From Panonychus citri (taxonomy: Eukaryota > Arthropoda > Arachnida > Trombidiformes > Tetranychidae), in the NCBI RefSeq assembly GCF_014898815.1, contig NW_026515504.1:310001-374000 (forward strand): a stretch of DNA of 64,000 nucleotides, written 5' to 3'. The notes beneath the pieces are model-generated. The model was not told the DNA's origin and did no database searches. It saw nothing but the letters and a program-made list of their open reading frames with translations. The position numbers and the translations under genes were made by a program. Shown piece after piece: positions 50,263 to 62,470 of the stretch (its first letter is position 1; every line of letters begins with the position of its first letter).

Positions 50263-51126
50263 TTAAAAGAGAATTTTTCCCAAAAAGAGACCCAAAAATA
50301 GTGCTACCAAAATTATACCAATGACTGGAGGTTGAGCTAATAAATTCATTTGATCAATAGAACCAACATCAATTGAAGATGGACCTTTAAAACCAGGTAA
50401 ATCTCCGGATGCTGGACTTGGATCGGTGAATCTTTTCCTTAGGCCATCCTCCTTTAATTGCATCAACTCTTGTCTCAGGCTATTATTTTCTTCCATCAAA
50501 CGATATAATTCCTCTTTAGACCTTGAATCTTCCGTTGGTTTAACTGTAGATTCATCATTAGTATCAGTGTTAGTATTAGTAGTAGTAGTGGTTGTTGTAT
50601 GTTTAACTGATTCGGAAACTTGGGATGAAAATAGTTCCGGAGCATTTTCAGCATTACTGTAAACATTACCACCATCTTTACCACTTCCACTACCACCACC
50701 ACCTTCAATTGCAGGTGCTGATTCAGATGTATTATCAAATACGCATTTCAATTTTGAATCCATTATTTGATCGGGATACATTTTCCACATATTCTCAGGA
50801 TCCATATCTGGTTCAGGTTCAAACATTGTCTGAATCATAAATTTATGTTTACTTCTGTCAGGTTGATTTTCAAAATCAAAGGGTTGTAACATAACAGCAA
50901 TTTTTGTTGTAGATTTTGGTTCAACCATTCCATTATTGGGACGTACACAATATCTACGAGGAGCCGTAGTTTTAACCTTGAAACAAACTCGTCTATCAGA
51001 AGGATTGGTAAGGGTTAAATAACTGGTAACAACTGATGTATAGGGACCTTCAAAATGGATAACATTTTTAGGATCGATTATCAATACTTGTTCCGTTTTA
51101 TGTGATTTATTTCCACTTTCAGCCAT
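50263..51126 (-). CDS. VAP: VAMP-associated protein (VAP), ER membrane
   Basis: Tail-anchored ER protein that recruits lipid-transfer and other proteins through their FFAT motifs at membrane contact sites. A single 287-residue exon. Residues ~10-125 are the MSP domain, with the conserved FKVKTTAPRRYCVRPNNG and the VMLQPF strand. A Gly/Thr-rich linker follows, then a coiled coil (SKEELYRLMEENNSLRQELM) and a C-terminal anchor VIGIILVALFLGLFLGKILF that ends the protein. The start is the ATG at 51126; upstream in-frame sequence lacks an ATG. The basic pocket residues for FFAT binding are in place. Whether it is the single arthropod VAP or one of several cannot be told here. Confidence 0.95.
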   Translation of the reverse strand: MAESGNKSHKTEQVLIIDPKNVIHFEGPYTSVVTSYLTLTNPSDRRVCFKVKTTAPRRYCVRPNNGMVEPKSTTKIAVMLQPFDFENQPDRSKHKFMIQTMFEPEPDMDPENMWKMYPDQIMDSKLKCVFDNTSESAPAIEGGGGSGSGKDGGNVYSNAENAPELFSSQVSESVKHTTTTTTTNTNTDTNDESTVKPTEDSRSKEELYRLMEENNSLRQELMQLKEDGLRKRFTDPSPASGDLPGFKGPSSIDVGSIDQMNLLAQPPVIGIILVALFLGLFLGKILF

Positions 51127-51324
51127 CACATAGGTACAATAGGTGGTGGAGGGTATGTAGAGACAAATATATCGACAATTTGGAAGAAACAAAACAACAG
51201 AAAATTAAAGGAAAAACAAAACACAGATAAAATAAAGATGGCGACCAACTAGTTATTACTAATAAATAAGTTACTCTATTTGCCTACAGGGGAAAAAAAC
51301 CGAAGCATCAGCGGAACAAAAAGT

Positions 51325-51340
51325 GTCGCCATCTAGCGGG
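51325..51340 (-). promoter_or_regulatory. CTCF-like motif upstream of VAP
   Basis: On the minus strand CCCGCTAGATGGCGAC, a strong match to the arthropod and vertebrate CTCF core. About 200 bp upstream of the VAP start codon. Confidence 0.5.
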
Positions 51341-53283
51341 AAGGAAAATCCCTAAATCGAATTGGAATTTATTTGAATTAATTAAATGAAACAATTTAAT
51401 TATTGTTCTCGTTTTTTTGCTTCTTTGTCTTAATCGGTTTAATTGAGAATTTAATTGGAGATTTGATGATTAATTTGTTAATCAGTGCGAAAGTTGAATG
51501 AAAAAGAAATCGAGACTTTTGAGAGAATCGATTGACCGAAACAATTTAATAGACTAATTAACTTTAATTCGTTGGAGTTGATTGTTAACATAGAAGAAGA
51601 AAAAAATAATGTTAATTGAATTAATTAATTTGATTAGCAAAAAGATGAGTAAACATTTTAATGAGTTTAGTAAATTAATTTACTGTTAATTGTTGGGAAT
51701 GATTTTAATTTTCTTCTTTTGCAAATGATTAAGGGATTTTGATTTGATCATTACGATTTTCATATGATAAAGTTAATCACTTTGTCTTGTGTGTTGATTA
51801 TCATTAGTTAATTATTGGAGCAATGATCATTTGGTTACTAAATTATGAAATTGAAAAGTTTCAATTTCTCTTAATCATAATCATAATTGTCCATCTTTAA
51901 TTTTTGTTACTTTTATATTGACCATTAAACTTGACCTTAACTAATGTCCATTAATTTCAAGTGTTGATTAAAATTTTAATTCATTTCACGAATTAAATTG
52001 TCGTAATAATTTCATTGCTTTGATGATTTACTCATTTACTTTGATTAAATTGGTAAAATTTTCTTGATTGTTGTTGATTCACTTTTACTCTCACTATAAA
52101 AATATTCAGTGAAGATCATTAATTGTTAAGGTTAATAAAAAATTAATTGAATATTTATCAACTGTAAATGATTAGTTTATTGACATTCACATGTAATTTA
52201 CTCTGATAATTAGTAAATTGTCAATTAGATTAACAACTTCTTCGCGATGATTAACCGTAATCATTAAGATTATCAAATATATTAATTGTTGACTGGTTAA
52301 AAGATTTTTTTTTCATTAACTAACTTACAATACTTAACTTGATGTTTACCGTAAGTTAATTGTTTACAATCAAAAAAAATTACATTGAAAAGTTACATAA
52401 ACTAGAGTGTGAAATGATTTAAATCAAATTATTCATTAGATTTGATTGTTAATGATTAAAAGAAGATGATCTTAACATAATCAACAATAGATCAATTAAT
52501 TAAAGGAAACAAAAAGAAGTTGATTAAAACACTAATCAAAAAGTTTTCAATAGATTCTGTTAATTATTCGGATTGATTGTAATCAACAGCTTGTTAATGA
52601 GAAAATCTAATCATTAATAAAATCAAACTCAAACTAAATCAAATTAAAAATGTCCAAGATAATCTCAAACGAATCAAAAGTTTATTTTTATCAATCATAA
52701 TCAATTTTAATCTTACAATTAAATATCAAAGTTTTCTAAGCAAAAAAAGTAACGTTAATCCAATGAGTTCTTGGCTTTCTCGGATTAAAAGAGATGAAGA
52801 TGATGAAAAGATCAAGAAGAGAGAGAGAGAGAGAGAGAGAGTTTGTTTATCCTTCTTTCTTAATGATGATGATCATCATCATCTTCAAGCCTTTCTTTGT
52901 AGTCTGGTTAAAGGAGGCGTGGAAATGAGGTTATCCTGTAAACGGTAAAGTTTCAGGTAAACTTCAGGTAAACAGTCAGTGTTTCTCATCACAATCAACA
53001 GGTAACAAGTAGTTGTGTTTACATGTTAACGATTGTGTACCAATCGCCACGATAATCACCCTCGTAATTTGAACAGAAATGACGAAATTCAATAATCCCT
53101 GAGAATTTGAGTTCCTTGTATCGCCTATGAATTGACCGTTTCCATATTCTTACAATATAACATAATGAGAGTCCAGAGAAAATAATTTCTACCATGTGAA
53201 CTTTGTGTTGTTACCTTTACTTTATTACTTTCCCAAAACTGACCAGGATGACCATTGACTTTTAATTGTGTCCAATTCTGATT

Positions 53284-53293
53284 TATATATATA
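53284..53293 (+). promoter_or_regulatory. Candidate TATA element
   Basis: A TATATATATA run about 95-105 bp before the ATG at 53387. Spacing allows a short 5' UTR. In such AT-rich DNA chance occurrence is likely. Confidence 0.3.
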
Positions 53294-53386
53294 ATCTTTT
53301 TCGTGAAAGTTTCCTCGTTTTCTTGTTTGTAAAAACTTTAATCACATATAAACAATTTTGCGAAAAGTTTAAACGTACAAAATAAA

Positions 53387-56300
53387 ATGAAATGGACTTT
53401 GGTTAAATTGTGTCTATTCACTTGGGTAATTAAATTAACTGTTCGTGTGTCCATTACATGGCCACTTCCCTCATTGCCCCTTCATCATGTTCATCCATAT
53501 CCAATATCATGGCCATCATCATCATCTTCAGAATCACATTCACCTCATCATCCATTCAGTAGGATGTCCCCTGGACTCGCCGCTGTAGCATCATCAGTTG
53601 ATCATCCTCTTCATCATCATTCCCATCATCCTGATCCAACCTCTGAACCTTTACCTTCAGGTTTATTTATTCCCGCTGATCAGGTTCACATTTATGATTT
53701 TGTCAACAATTATGCTGATGATGGTTATTATGATTACGATGATGAAGATTCATTTCAAGAAAAGGTAAGAAAATGGCGGGAGAATCATCATCATCATCAT
53801 CAACATCTCCAACGTCAACAGAAACAACAACAACAAAGATCAAGAATAGGAACACAATATCAAAGTAGATACAATGATGATCAAAATATTTGGTTAAATA
53901 GTAAAAAATCAACCAACAATAAGGATAAACAATTAGAGGGATCATCAAGTGGATTAGATAATGTAGCCAAAAATCCTGATCCATTATCGTCCAATAATAA
54001 CAAAGACGATAACGGTAAAGATAAACCCGTTGAATTTGACGATGACAATAATAACAATCGATCATCAAAAGATGATTCATCTCCTGTATCATCTTCATCT
54101 TCCTCATCTTCAACCTCACCATCAACTGAACGTAAAGAGATAACTCCTGGTGAAGCGAAAGATATTGAAAGTTTACTCCAGAAATCAGAAATAATCACTG
54201 GTCGCTCATCAATATCTCCACCATCATCATCATCTTTACCCTCATCACCACCCAAAACCCTACCAGTTGAGGTCTCCAGGCACACAATAACCTCACCCAA
54301 TGGAGATATGACCGTGGTCACCGAGATGGTCTATAAGAACCCTTATAAACCCACCCCACTTCCAGCCTATTCTCATCCACCATATTTACCCTCAAGTCGA
54401 GATGGTTTATATTCACCAACAGATGACCCCAGGCTACTTCATCATCAACCTTCACCTCTTTCACCTTCAACACCTTCATTACCACCACCATCAACCCCAT
54501 CTTTAGACACTTTTGGCCTTGGTAGGACGGCAACTTACCTTCCACCTCCAAGATCATCTCGAAATCGTGACATTATGTCCACAACCCCTTGGACCAATGG
54601 TCTAGGTAGAGTTCTGCCCACCCCACCAACACCCTTTATTAGTTCAACTTTACCCACTCGAACATCACCAGTAACACAATCATCTAATAAATCACCGACT
54701 AAACAATTAACCAACAACAATCAGAACAGTTCATTAAACAAAAAATCATTCAAACAATCAGAATCTAATTCAATCTCAAAGCGACATGAAATCTCAGAGC
54801 GGAGTTTAAGTGCTGCCGCAATCGCAGGTATAATAATTGGATCACTTGTATTTTTGGCTCTTCTAGCAGGTAAGAAATTAATTAATCTAATTTTTGCAAA
54901 ATCTCCAGCAAACAATTAAACCACAATCATTAAACAATTAATTACACTTTGACGAGGAAAATTGAACTAAATAAAGTACCGAACAACTTAACTTTTTTTT
55001 TGCTTCTTCTCGAAACAAACATTAGATTAGGTAATTAAATTGTCGTGTTAACAACAATTAGTAACAATAACTTTTTCCATTTCATGTTGAAGGAAATAGA
55101 AAAAAATTCTTGCTAATTAATTGTTACTTATTACATAAGAAAATTAACTAATCAAGTAGATTAACAATCGTATTTTTGTATAATATCAATAAGTTTGTAT
55201 TATAAGAAATGAAATTATTGTGATAATAGGAAAGTGAAAATGAATTAACATAACAATCAACTAATCAAATCACGTTCATCGAGAATTCAAATGTCCAATT
55301 GATTTAATCATCATCTGATTATCATCATGTATTAGTTTAATAAATGGAGAGAAAAATTCAAATTGTTGTGATTAATTGTTTGGAGAATTGAAAAAAAAAT
55401 AGATTCTTGATTAATCTAAATGTCTAACAATTAAGTTCAATTGAGATTGGAATCAAAATTTAATCACGATTTTGATTGTTATTACATCATTAACGATAAA
55501 ATTGTTATTATATTGTTAATCTTTAATTGTTGTTTGACTCAAGTTGATCATCTTCTTTATTCATTATTTATTATTATTACAATTTATCATCTTCTTAAAT
55601 CATCATCATTATCATAAAAAATCACAATTAACAAGGTGATCAATGGATTAGCCTAAATTGTGAATCTCATCAACGGTAAAAACGTTAATTACAATATAAA
55701 AGTTGAGTTAAAACTTGAAACCATTTGATGATTTATTTAACTTGATCACAATTAAAATCGGTGTTAACCCTTAATAACAATTAAATTTTGTACTTTGATG
55801 ACAATCATCAACTTGATTAACATGATAATCATCACCATCATCATTAAAGCCAATCAATTTAATTTGATTTTGATACTAAAATGAATCAAGGACAACATCA
55901 AGTAAACAACAACAATTGATTAACACACAATTAAGCCAAAAATGATTGATCAATTGTAATGATTAACTTTGAGAGAAACAATTAAGCTCACTGTTAACTT
56001 AATCAACTCATCGGTTGATTGTTAAAAGTTATATAACTTTAATCACAATCAGATTAACATCTAGTTACAATTGATGAACTTCACAATCTAAGGTGGATCA
56101 ATTAATTATCCAAAAGGATCTAATTGGATTTATAATCTTTCAATTTATCACATCCTTTTACAATTAAGGACCCACTAATTGTGGATCATGATGATGATGA
56201 TGATCCTTAATCATAATCTTAATCATCATAAATCTCAAACCATATCAAAAAGTGATAATCAAATTTGATTATTGTTCCAATAAGTTGACTTGATTGTCTG

Positions 56301-59300
56301 ATCAATTGAAAGCAATCCAACACTAAGTGAATAATAATCCTAATTGTTAACAGTTAATTCATTTAGAGAAAAAAACTTTCAACAATTCTAATAATAAAAT
56401 CAGATTTCTAACAATCAGAATGATGAATCGCAATTAAATTAAATTTCAATTTTCAAAAAGGAATCAAGAAAATTACCTGAACTAAATTATGTAAATTGAA
56501 TTGAGGTAAAGCAAAAAAAATTAAGAGAAAGTTGAGAAAACTTTTTTTTATGATTAACTATTGTAAATCACAATTGAATACACAATTAAGACTTGATTGT
56601 AATCAGTATGAATCACAATTAACATTTAACCAAGCTTTTTTTTATATCTGTAAATTAAACATAATCAATTGAATCAATTTTAATCATTTCCATTGAAAAA
56701 TTATCGTTTTTTTTTTGGATTTTGCTGAAAAAAAACTGGACAACAGTTAATTGTGGTTTATGATTAGTTGATTTAGTTTACCATTATTTAGGTGGATCTA
56801 ATTGAAAACCAACAAATTGTTTAGTTAATTAATTTGATTGTTAATCAATTGGTTACAAGTTTTAACAAACCGTATCAATGAAACTTTTACACTCAACATG
56901 AAGTTGATTTGATTTGATTTGAATTTTTTTTTACTATTTGCTGATTGTAAACAAATCTAATTGTTTACAATCAATGGTTTGTGTTTCTGGTTAATCATCA
57001 ACTTTGTCTGTGATTAAACAATTAGCTGATGATGATAATGTATGATAGTTATTCTGGTCAGTTAATTGTATTTCCTGGTTTGATTTTAATCAACAACAAT
57101 TAGTACAAAAACAAACTACTCATGTTTGTTTTAATTGTTTGGGATCCAAGGGAAAATTAATTGTCCTCAAATCATAACCATGAAGTTAATCATAGATTAA
57201 TCAAATTAGATAATGATTGATTAATTAAATTAGAATGTCTCAGATTGAAAAATATCCAACAACAATTAAAACTTTTCATGTTAATCTTCAGACAACCAAC
57301 AATCAATAGATGACCTTAAATCAATTTGATTACAATACAATTAATTCAATTTATTGTTTATACTGAATCACTGAATTTAGAAATTAAAAATTAAGCAACA
57401 ACAATTAGTTAATCCAACAACATCAAAGTGATTTATTTTTATCATTGATTAAGTTAACAATCAATTGTAATAAGATTTGTAAATTAAGGTTGATCAGTTA
57501 ATGACAATGAAATAAACAGTTGATCAATAATTGTAAATTACAAACAATCAAAACATTGGATCAATGATTAAGTTGATTTTTACAATTTAAACAAAACTTG
57601 ATCACAATTATTCAATTGAAATGTTTTAATTGTGAAACCAAATCAATTGATTAACATTTAGATCATCGATTCAATTAGATGTCAATGTTAATCAAGGTTA
57701 TTATTGTTTCACTTTTAATCAATCAATGATTATTGTTAATCTAAAAATAAGGAAGGAAAATTATGAGAAAAATTAACCTTGATGATTTAAAAAAGAAGCT
57801 GAAAAAAACGTTGATCAATTTTAAATTGTTACAATCACGTCAATCACAAGTTATCAAACAATTAGGCCAATCATCAGTAGATTATTATGATTTATTTTGA
57901 TTGTAAATAATAACAATCTAATAATACATTTTACAACAGTTAACAATCAAGTAGATTTAAAAGTTAAACTGTTTTTTTTTGCAGTTTCTTGACTTCCAAC
58001 GGTCAATAACAACCAACAACAATCAACAATCAACAATAATCAAATTGATGATGATGTTGACAATTAACAATAACAATCAACTAATAATAAGAAGGGAAAA
58101 AAAATCTTAATCAATCCTCTTTTCACCAATCAAATGGATTAACTATCAAAATATTAAAGGGAAACAAATTACAGTCGATTACAAACATTTAAACCCTTAA
58201 TTGTGAACCATAATTTGATGATAATGATAACAATCAACTCTTATTGTAATCATATTAAAGTTGATCATAAAGTATTAATATAGTGAATACATTTTAATCC
58301 AGTTCCCTCGGAGAGATTAATGATTAACCTAAATCCCAAGTTTAAAAAAAAAGAGAAGAGTTAATTTCCAAATTGTTGTCGTTACAATTAAGATTCGTAC
58401 AACGGTTAATTGTTGACAGAATCAATTAACTATCATTGTTTATCAATTAATCACTTGAGAAGTAAAAAAAATGAGTAAAATTTTTTCATGATAATTGTTC
58501 ATTTATATACAAATTATATGAATGAGTGTATTTTTAGGTTGACAAATTTGTTTGTAAATTTGGTTGACAATTAACTTGAGTAAATAATACAAAGTTTTAA
58601 TTGTTTATCTGGTTTTCCAGTCTAAGATTTCAATAAAAGGTCAAGAAAGATGATGATAATGATGACCCAAGGTAAATAATTATCTTTCAAAACTAATTAC
58701 TGACCAGTGTTTATCTTTAAATTCAATTGTAACAATTTAAGGTAATTCAATTCAAGGATTACCTGCTCAGGTGATACTTAGGTGTTACCTGTTCACTAAA
58801 CCATTTCGTTATAACCTGAAAATTTGTTTTGTTGAACAGAATTCATGTTTTTTTCATTGAAGAATATCTCCCTCTCTCTCACTTTATCATCTTCTCATGA
58901 TGATGAAAATTACAACAGATTATAAGAAAAATATATAAGATCATTTAGTTCATGAAATTCAAGAGAAAAGAAAAGTTTTGTTCCGGTAAGAAAAAGATTA
59001 TCCAAAATTAGGTAACAATTTGACCTGTTATGGTTTTCTAATTCAATAATTATGAGCATACAGACAGACTTTGTAGTATTAATAATATTTGTAATTTCCA
59101 TGGTTAACTTAATTCTCTTCTTCTTGATTATGATTAAAGGAAAATTGGACAAGTAAGAAACTAATTTAATCTCAACTGTTTGTTGTCTCTCTTCTTAGGA
59201 GTTGCTTTGTTTATCATGTATCGTCGTCCAACTTTACCAGGAACTACGAGGTTACGTCGATCTACAGAATGGGTTGAACCTCAGCCTAATCATGGCGGTG

Positions 59301-60249
59301 GAGTACCGATAGGAGGTGGAGGTGGTAATGGTGGTGTTATCACTGTCTGTCCACCATGTGAGGCCATTCCCGTTAACACAGGTCACTTTTCTCGGACTCA
59401 ACGGCCCATGAATAAGGTTTGTTGTTATGATTATCATTGAGAAAACTTGTAAGCAAAACAAATAGAAATATAAATGATAAAAATTAAAGAGAGACATTAA
59501 TATTAGAAATCAATATAAGAGCAAAATAACCAATACTACAATAATCAACCAACAATCAGATTTAATTACCGATTATTGATTAAATGCTGCAATTAATATT
59601 CCTCATCAATCCAATAGTAGAGATTAACTTATATAAGCCAAATAATCAATATCTTCATGAATATTTACCGTTTTGGTTTCCAAGTTGATTACATGATCTT
59701 CAAGATACTTTCTGAACAATTCAGATCATTCTCTCAGGTATCGAATGATTTATCAATATCTAAGTATTACCGATAAATATGAATACCTGATAGAGAAATT
59801 AAAATTCCGAAACTCAATCTATTTATCCGAAAGATTTTCTCAACTTGAAAAATCCAGCGAATCGAAATTGTTATTTTCATTATTATTTCGTTTTTCCACT
59901 GAACTTTCCATGAAATAGACATATCATTCAATACCTGAGAGAATATTCTAGCTGAGAATTGATTGCGCGATCACTGATTATCCGTTCATTTGATTGATGT
60001 TGATTAACTTTGATTGATTTGTTATTGGAAATGTTTTTACTTTTTGTTGTTGATACAATTTTGAACGAACTAAAATAAACACCAAATCAACGCCAACGAA
60101 ATATATCAATAATTTATCTACAGATTTCGGTTTCTAACACACTGAATAGATCCATCGATGGCCTCCTCGTTGTCGGTGATTGGACACTGGTCAGTCCTGG
60201 AAGTAATTATGAAACATTGACTAAAAAAAGTTCACCAAACGGATCTTGA
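53387..60249 (+). CDS. Ser/His/Pro-rich single-pass membrane protein, unrecognised
   Basis: Exons 53387-54869, 59199-59416 and 60124-60249 join at phases 1 and 0 to give 608 residues ending in a stop. Residues 1-22 look like a signal peptide. The long presumed extracellular part is low in complexity: His/Pro/Ser near 30-80, an acidic Tyr/Asp segment (YADDGYYDYDDEDSF), poly-His and poly-Gln near 135-150, Asn/Lys/Asp and Ser/Pro blocks. Two less repetitive islands are SGLFIPADQVHIYDFVNNY and TITSPNGDMTVVTEMVYKNP. The membrane helix (AAAIAGIIIGSLVFLALLAG continuing into VALFIMYRR) is split by the 4.3 kb intron. The cytoplasmic tail has a Gly-rich block, CPPC, and SPGSNYETL near the end. I do not recognise the family. 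A type I surface protein is the best inference. Confidence 0.8.
54870..59198 (+). other. 4.3 kb intron inside the membrane-helix codons
   Basis: AT-rich with many TTAATTG/CAATTAA words. One strong-looking acceptor (pyrimidine run then GCAG) ends at 57984; using it would give an immediate stop. Reading through the donor at 54870 adds 16 residues before a stop. No nested gene seen. Confidence 0.6.
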
Positions 60250-62081
60250 AAGTAAATCATTCGTTGTTTCATTCGTAATCATTTCAATTTCATTCAAGAA
60301 AACCAACAATCAACACCACCAATTCATCCTAATCACCATAAACACTTGACCAATATTTAGTGAATTAAAAGATTTGATAAGTAAATGAAGAAAAAAAATA
60401 ATGCCAACAATCATAATTAATCAATTCGTAGTTCACAATTAATGTATAAAAACAAGTTGACCACAGTCTTTGAATTTGTTGCAATCAAAGTGACCACAGG
60501 CAATGGATACCCGATAATCCTTAACGAACAATAAAATTGGGACAAAATCGACAACTCATTCAATAGATTTGAACCATTAATCTTTATCCCTTCAAGATTG
60601 GAGATAATTACTATTACTATTGTCATAGATTAATCCAAATCCAGGTAAACCAAGGGAAAGCATTGTAACTATTAATACTTTTAAATTTCCATCTTCTTCT
60701 GCCAATCTTGGTTTTGATTGTTGAATCAATCATGAAATTTGCATAATTAAAGATTCTCTATTTTCAATTGACCATCAGCCTCTTTTCATTTCCTTCCCAT
60801 TTCATCAGGCGAAGTGAGAGAAAACAAATTAACAAGTTAATTGTTTTCTATTCTATCATGGTGATATTCACACCATGTAATCATTTCGATGATTGAAAAA
60901 CGAAGAAAAAAAACCGGAAAACTTAAAATTTTCCCTTTGATTTAATTCCAATTATTGACAATAACAATTGACATTTTCTCTTCGTTTCTTCCGATAATCT
61001 TTCGGCTTCATTAATCCTTTCCAACTGTACTGAAAGAGAAAGAAAGAAAGAAAGAAAGAGAGTTGGAACTTTCCAAATGACCCTTGACCAGAATTCGGGT
61101 AAACATGATGATGGTAAGCGTTGAATTAATCAGGTTAACGTTGGATTTGATTGTTTATCGAGTGGATATTTATACAACTGTCAGTCTCCAAAATGTATTG
61201 GGTTAATGCATCGATGGTGTTCATTAGAATAGTCAATGAATAAAATTGCAGGTCAACGAGTTTCTGTCTCACTGATCATCGATTTAACGATAAATTTTGC
61301 TCCTTCCATCATCAGAATCCATCACATTACCAACTAACATAAACTCCCTCGATACTTGTAATGTCAACATCTAAATAAGAGGTGAATAGTAACTCAGAAA
61401 AAAAGTACCACCAAGAAAAAGGATATTCTGAACTAGACAGAATAAAAAAAAACACTCCATCTCCACCTTGATTCTTGTATTTTAATTTCCACCAATTGTT
61501 GATTATCGTTGTACCATGGAAAAGGTATTGATTTGAATAGGAATAAATCAATGATAATGTTCATCTGAAAGGATATCCAATCACCATGAGGTAGATGAGT
61601 AGTTGTTGAATTGTTGATCTTTTCCAGAATCTTTTTAATTTCTTCCTCCTCTCCTTTGATTGTTGATCTATTATTGTTGATTTGTTTTTGTTTTCTCCTT
61701 TTCTTTCACTTGGCATGATACTAATTAAACCAATTATTTTAAACCACAATCAAAAGGTGAGTTTATCATCAGGGTGAGAATATGTATTATTATCAATGAA
61801 GATGATTCTCTCTTTCTTTTCCAATAATGTATAACAATTAAAAACGACCATCAAAAAAGAGGAGTCTTTTTTTTGAATTGTTCAATTGAATCTTTGAACC
61901 GTTGAGATTAAACAAAAATTAGAATTAAATTAAGAAAACCACCAGAAAAACCGTCATCATGATGATCATCAACACCATTATTATCAACTTATTGAATTGT
62001 TCCAATGTCTTTTGATATTCAATAGTAAAGAGTAACTGTAACAATAACAGTTAATCAGACAAATAGAGATTCAGTGATGCT
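60250..62081. other. Convergent intergenic region
   Basis: 1.8 kb between two tail-to-tail genes. It holds an (AAAG)n tract near 61031-61060 and short unsupported open frames. Nothing else recognised. Confidence 0.6.
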
Positions 62082-62470
62082 TTAATTGTGAAACATTTCA
62101 TTGTAATCATTGTTCACACTTTGGAATACAAGTTTAAGTTCATCATCATGGTTCGTTTTGTTAGCACCTTTCGATTTGTTACCTGTAAATAGATTGAAAA
62201 GAGAGAGAGAAAAAAAGAAAATGGTAACAATTAATATCTCATGTACTGAGAGAAAGGAAAATGCGTTTTTCATTTGAACTATTGAGTGAACGGCAAATTG
62301 TGGGGCAAATTTACACTTACCAAGTTTCTGATTGAAGATTTCACAAGATCGTAATAGTCCCAGTTTCTTAAATCAAATACGATCAACGGAAAAGTAAAAA
62401 AAATGACCATTAACAGAATCGTTTTTGAGTCGCCATTTTTTCCCAGCAATTCAACGCCCAAGGGCACCAT
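62082..62470 (-). CDS. Small membrane protein, unrecognised, frame uncertain
   Basis: Exon 1, 62470-62321, encodes 50 residues with one membrane helix (TILLMVIFFTFPLIVFDL) followed by RNWDYYDLV. It ends in a clean AACTTG|GTAAGT donor at phase 0. A clear acceptor (TTTACAG) opens exon 2 at 62182. Read in phase 0, exon 2 stops after 18 codons. Read one frame over it gives a hydrophilic tail (NHDDELKLVFQSVNNDYNEM) ending at 62082. One extra base early in exon 2, for example in its AAA run, would give 83 residues, the same defect as in RAD50 and USP8. Family unknown; small mitochondrial or ER membrane proteins look like this. Confidence 0.45.

Larger units (their letters stand above)
51127..53386. 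other. Divergent intergenic region, VAP / membrane-protein gene
   Basis: 2.3 kb between two oppositely transcribed genes. It holds a CTCF-like motif at 51325-51340, a YY1-like AAGATGGCGACC at 51235-51246, AT-rich filler and a candidate TATA element near 53284. No gene seen. Confidence 0.65.

Noticed and set aside
53703..54720. Minus-strand open frames opposite the Ser/His-rich protein
   Set aside because: Shadows of the in-phase plus-strand exon.
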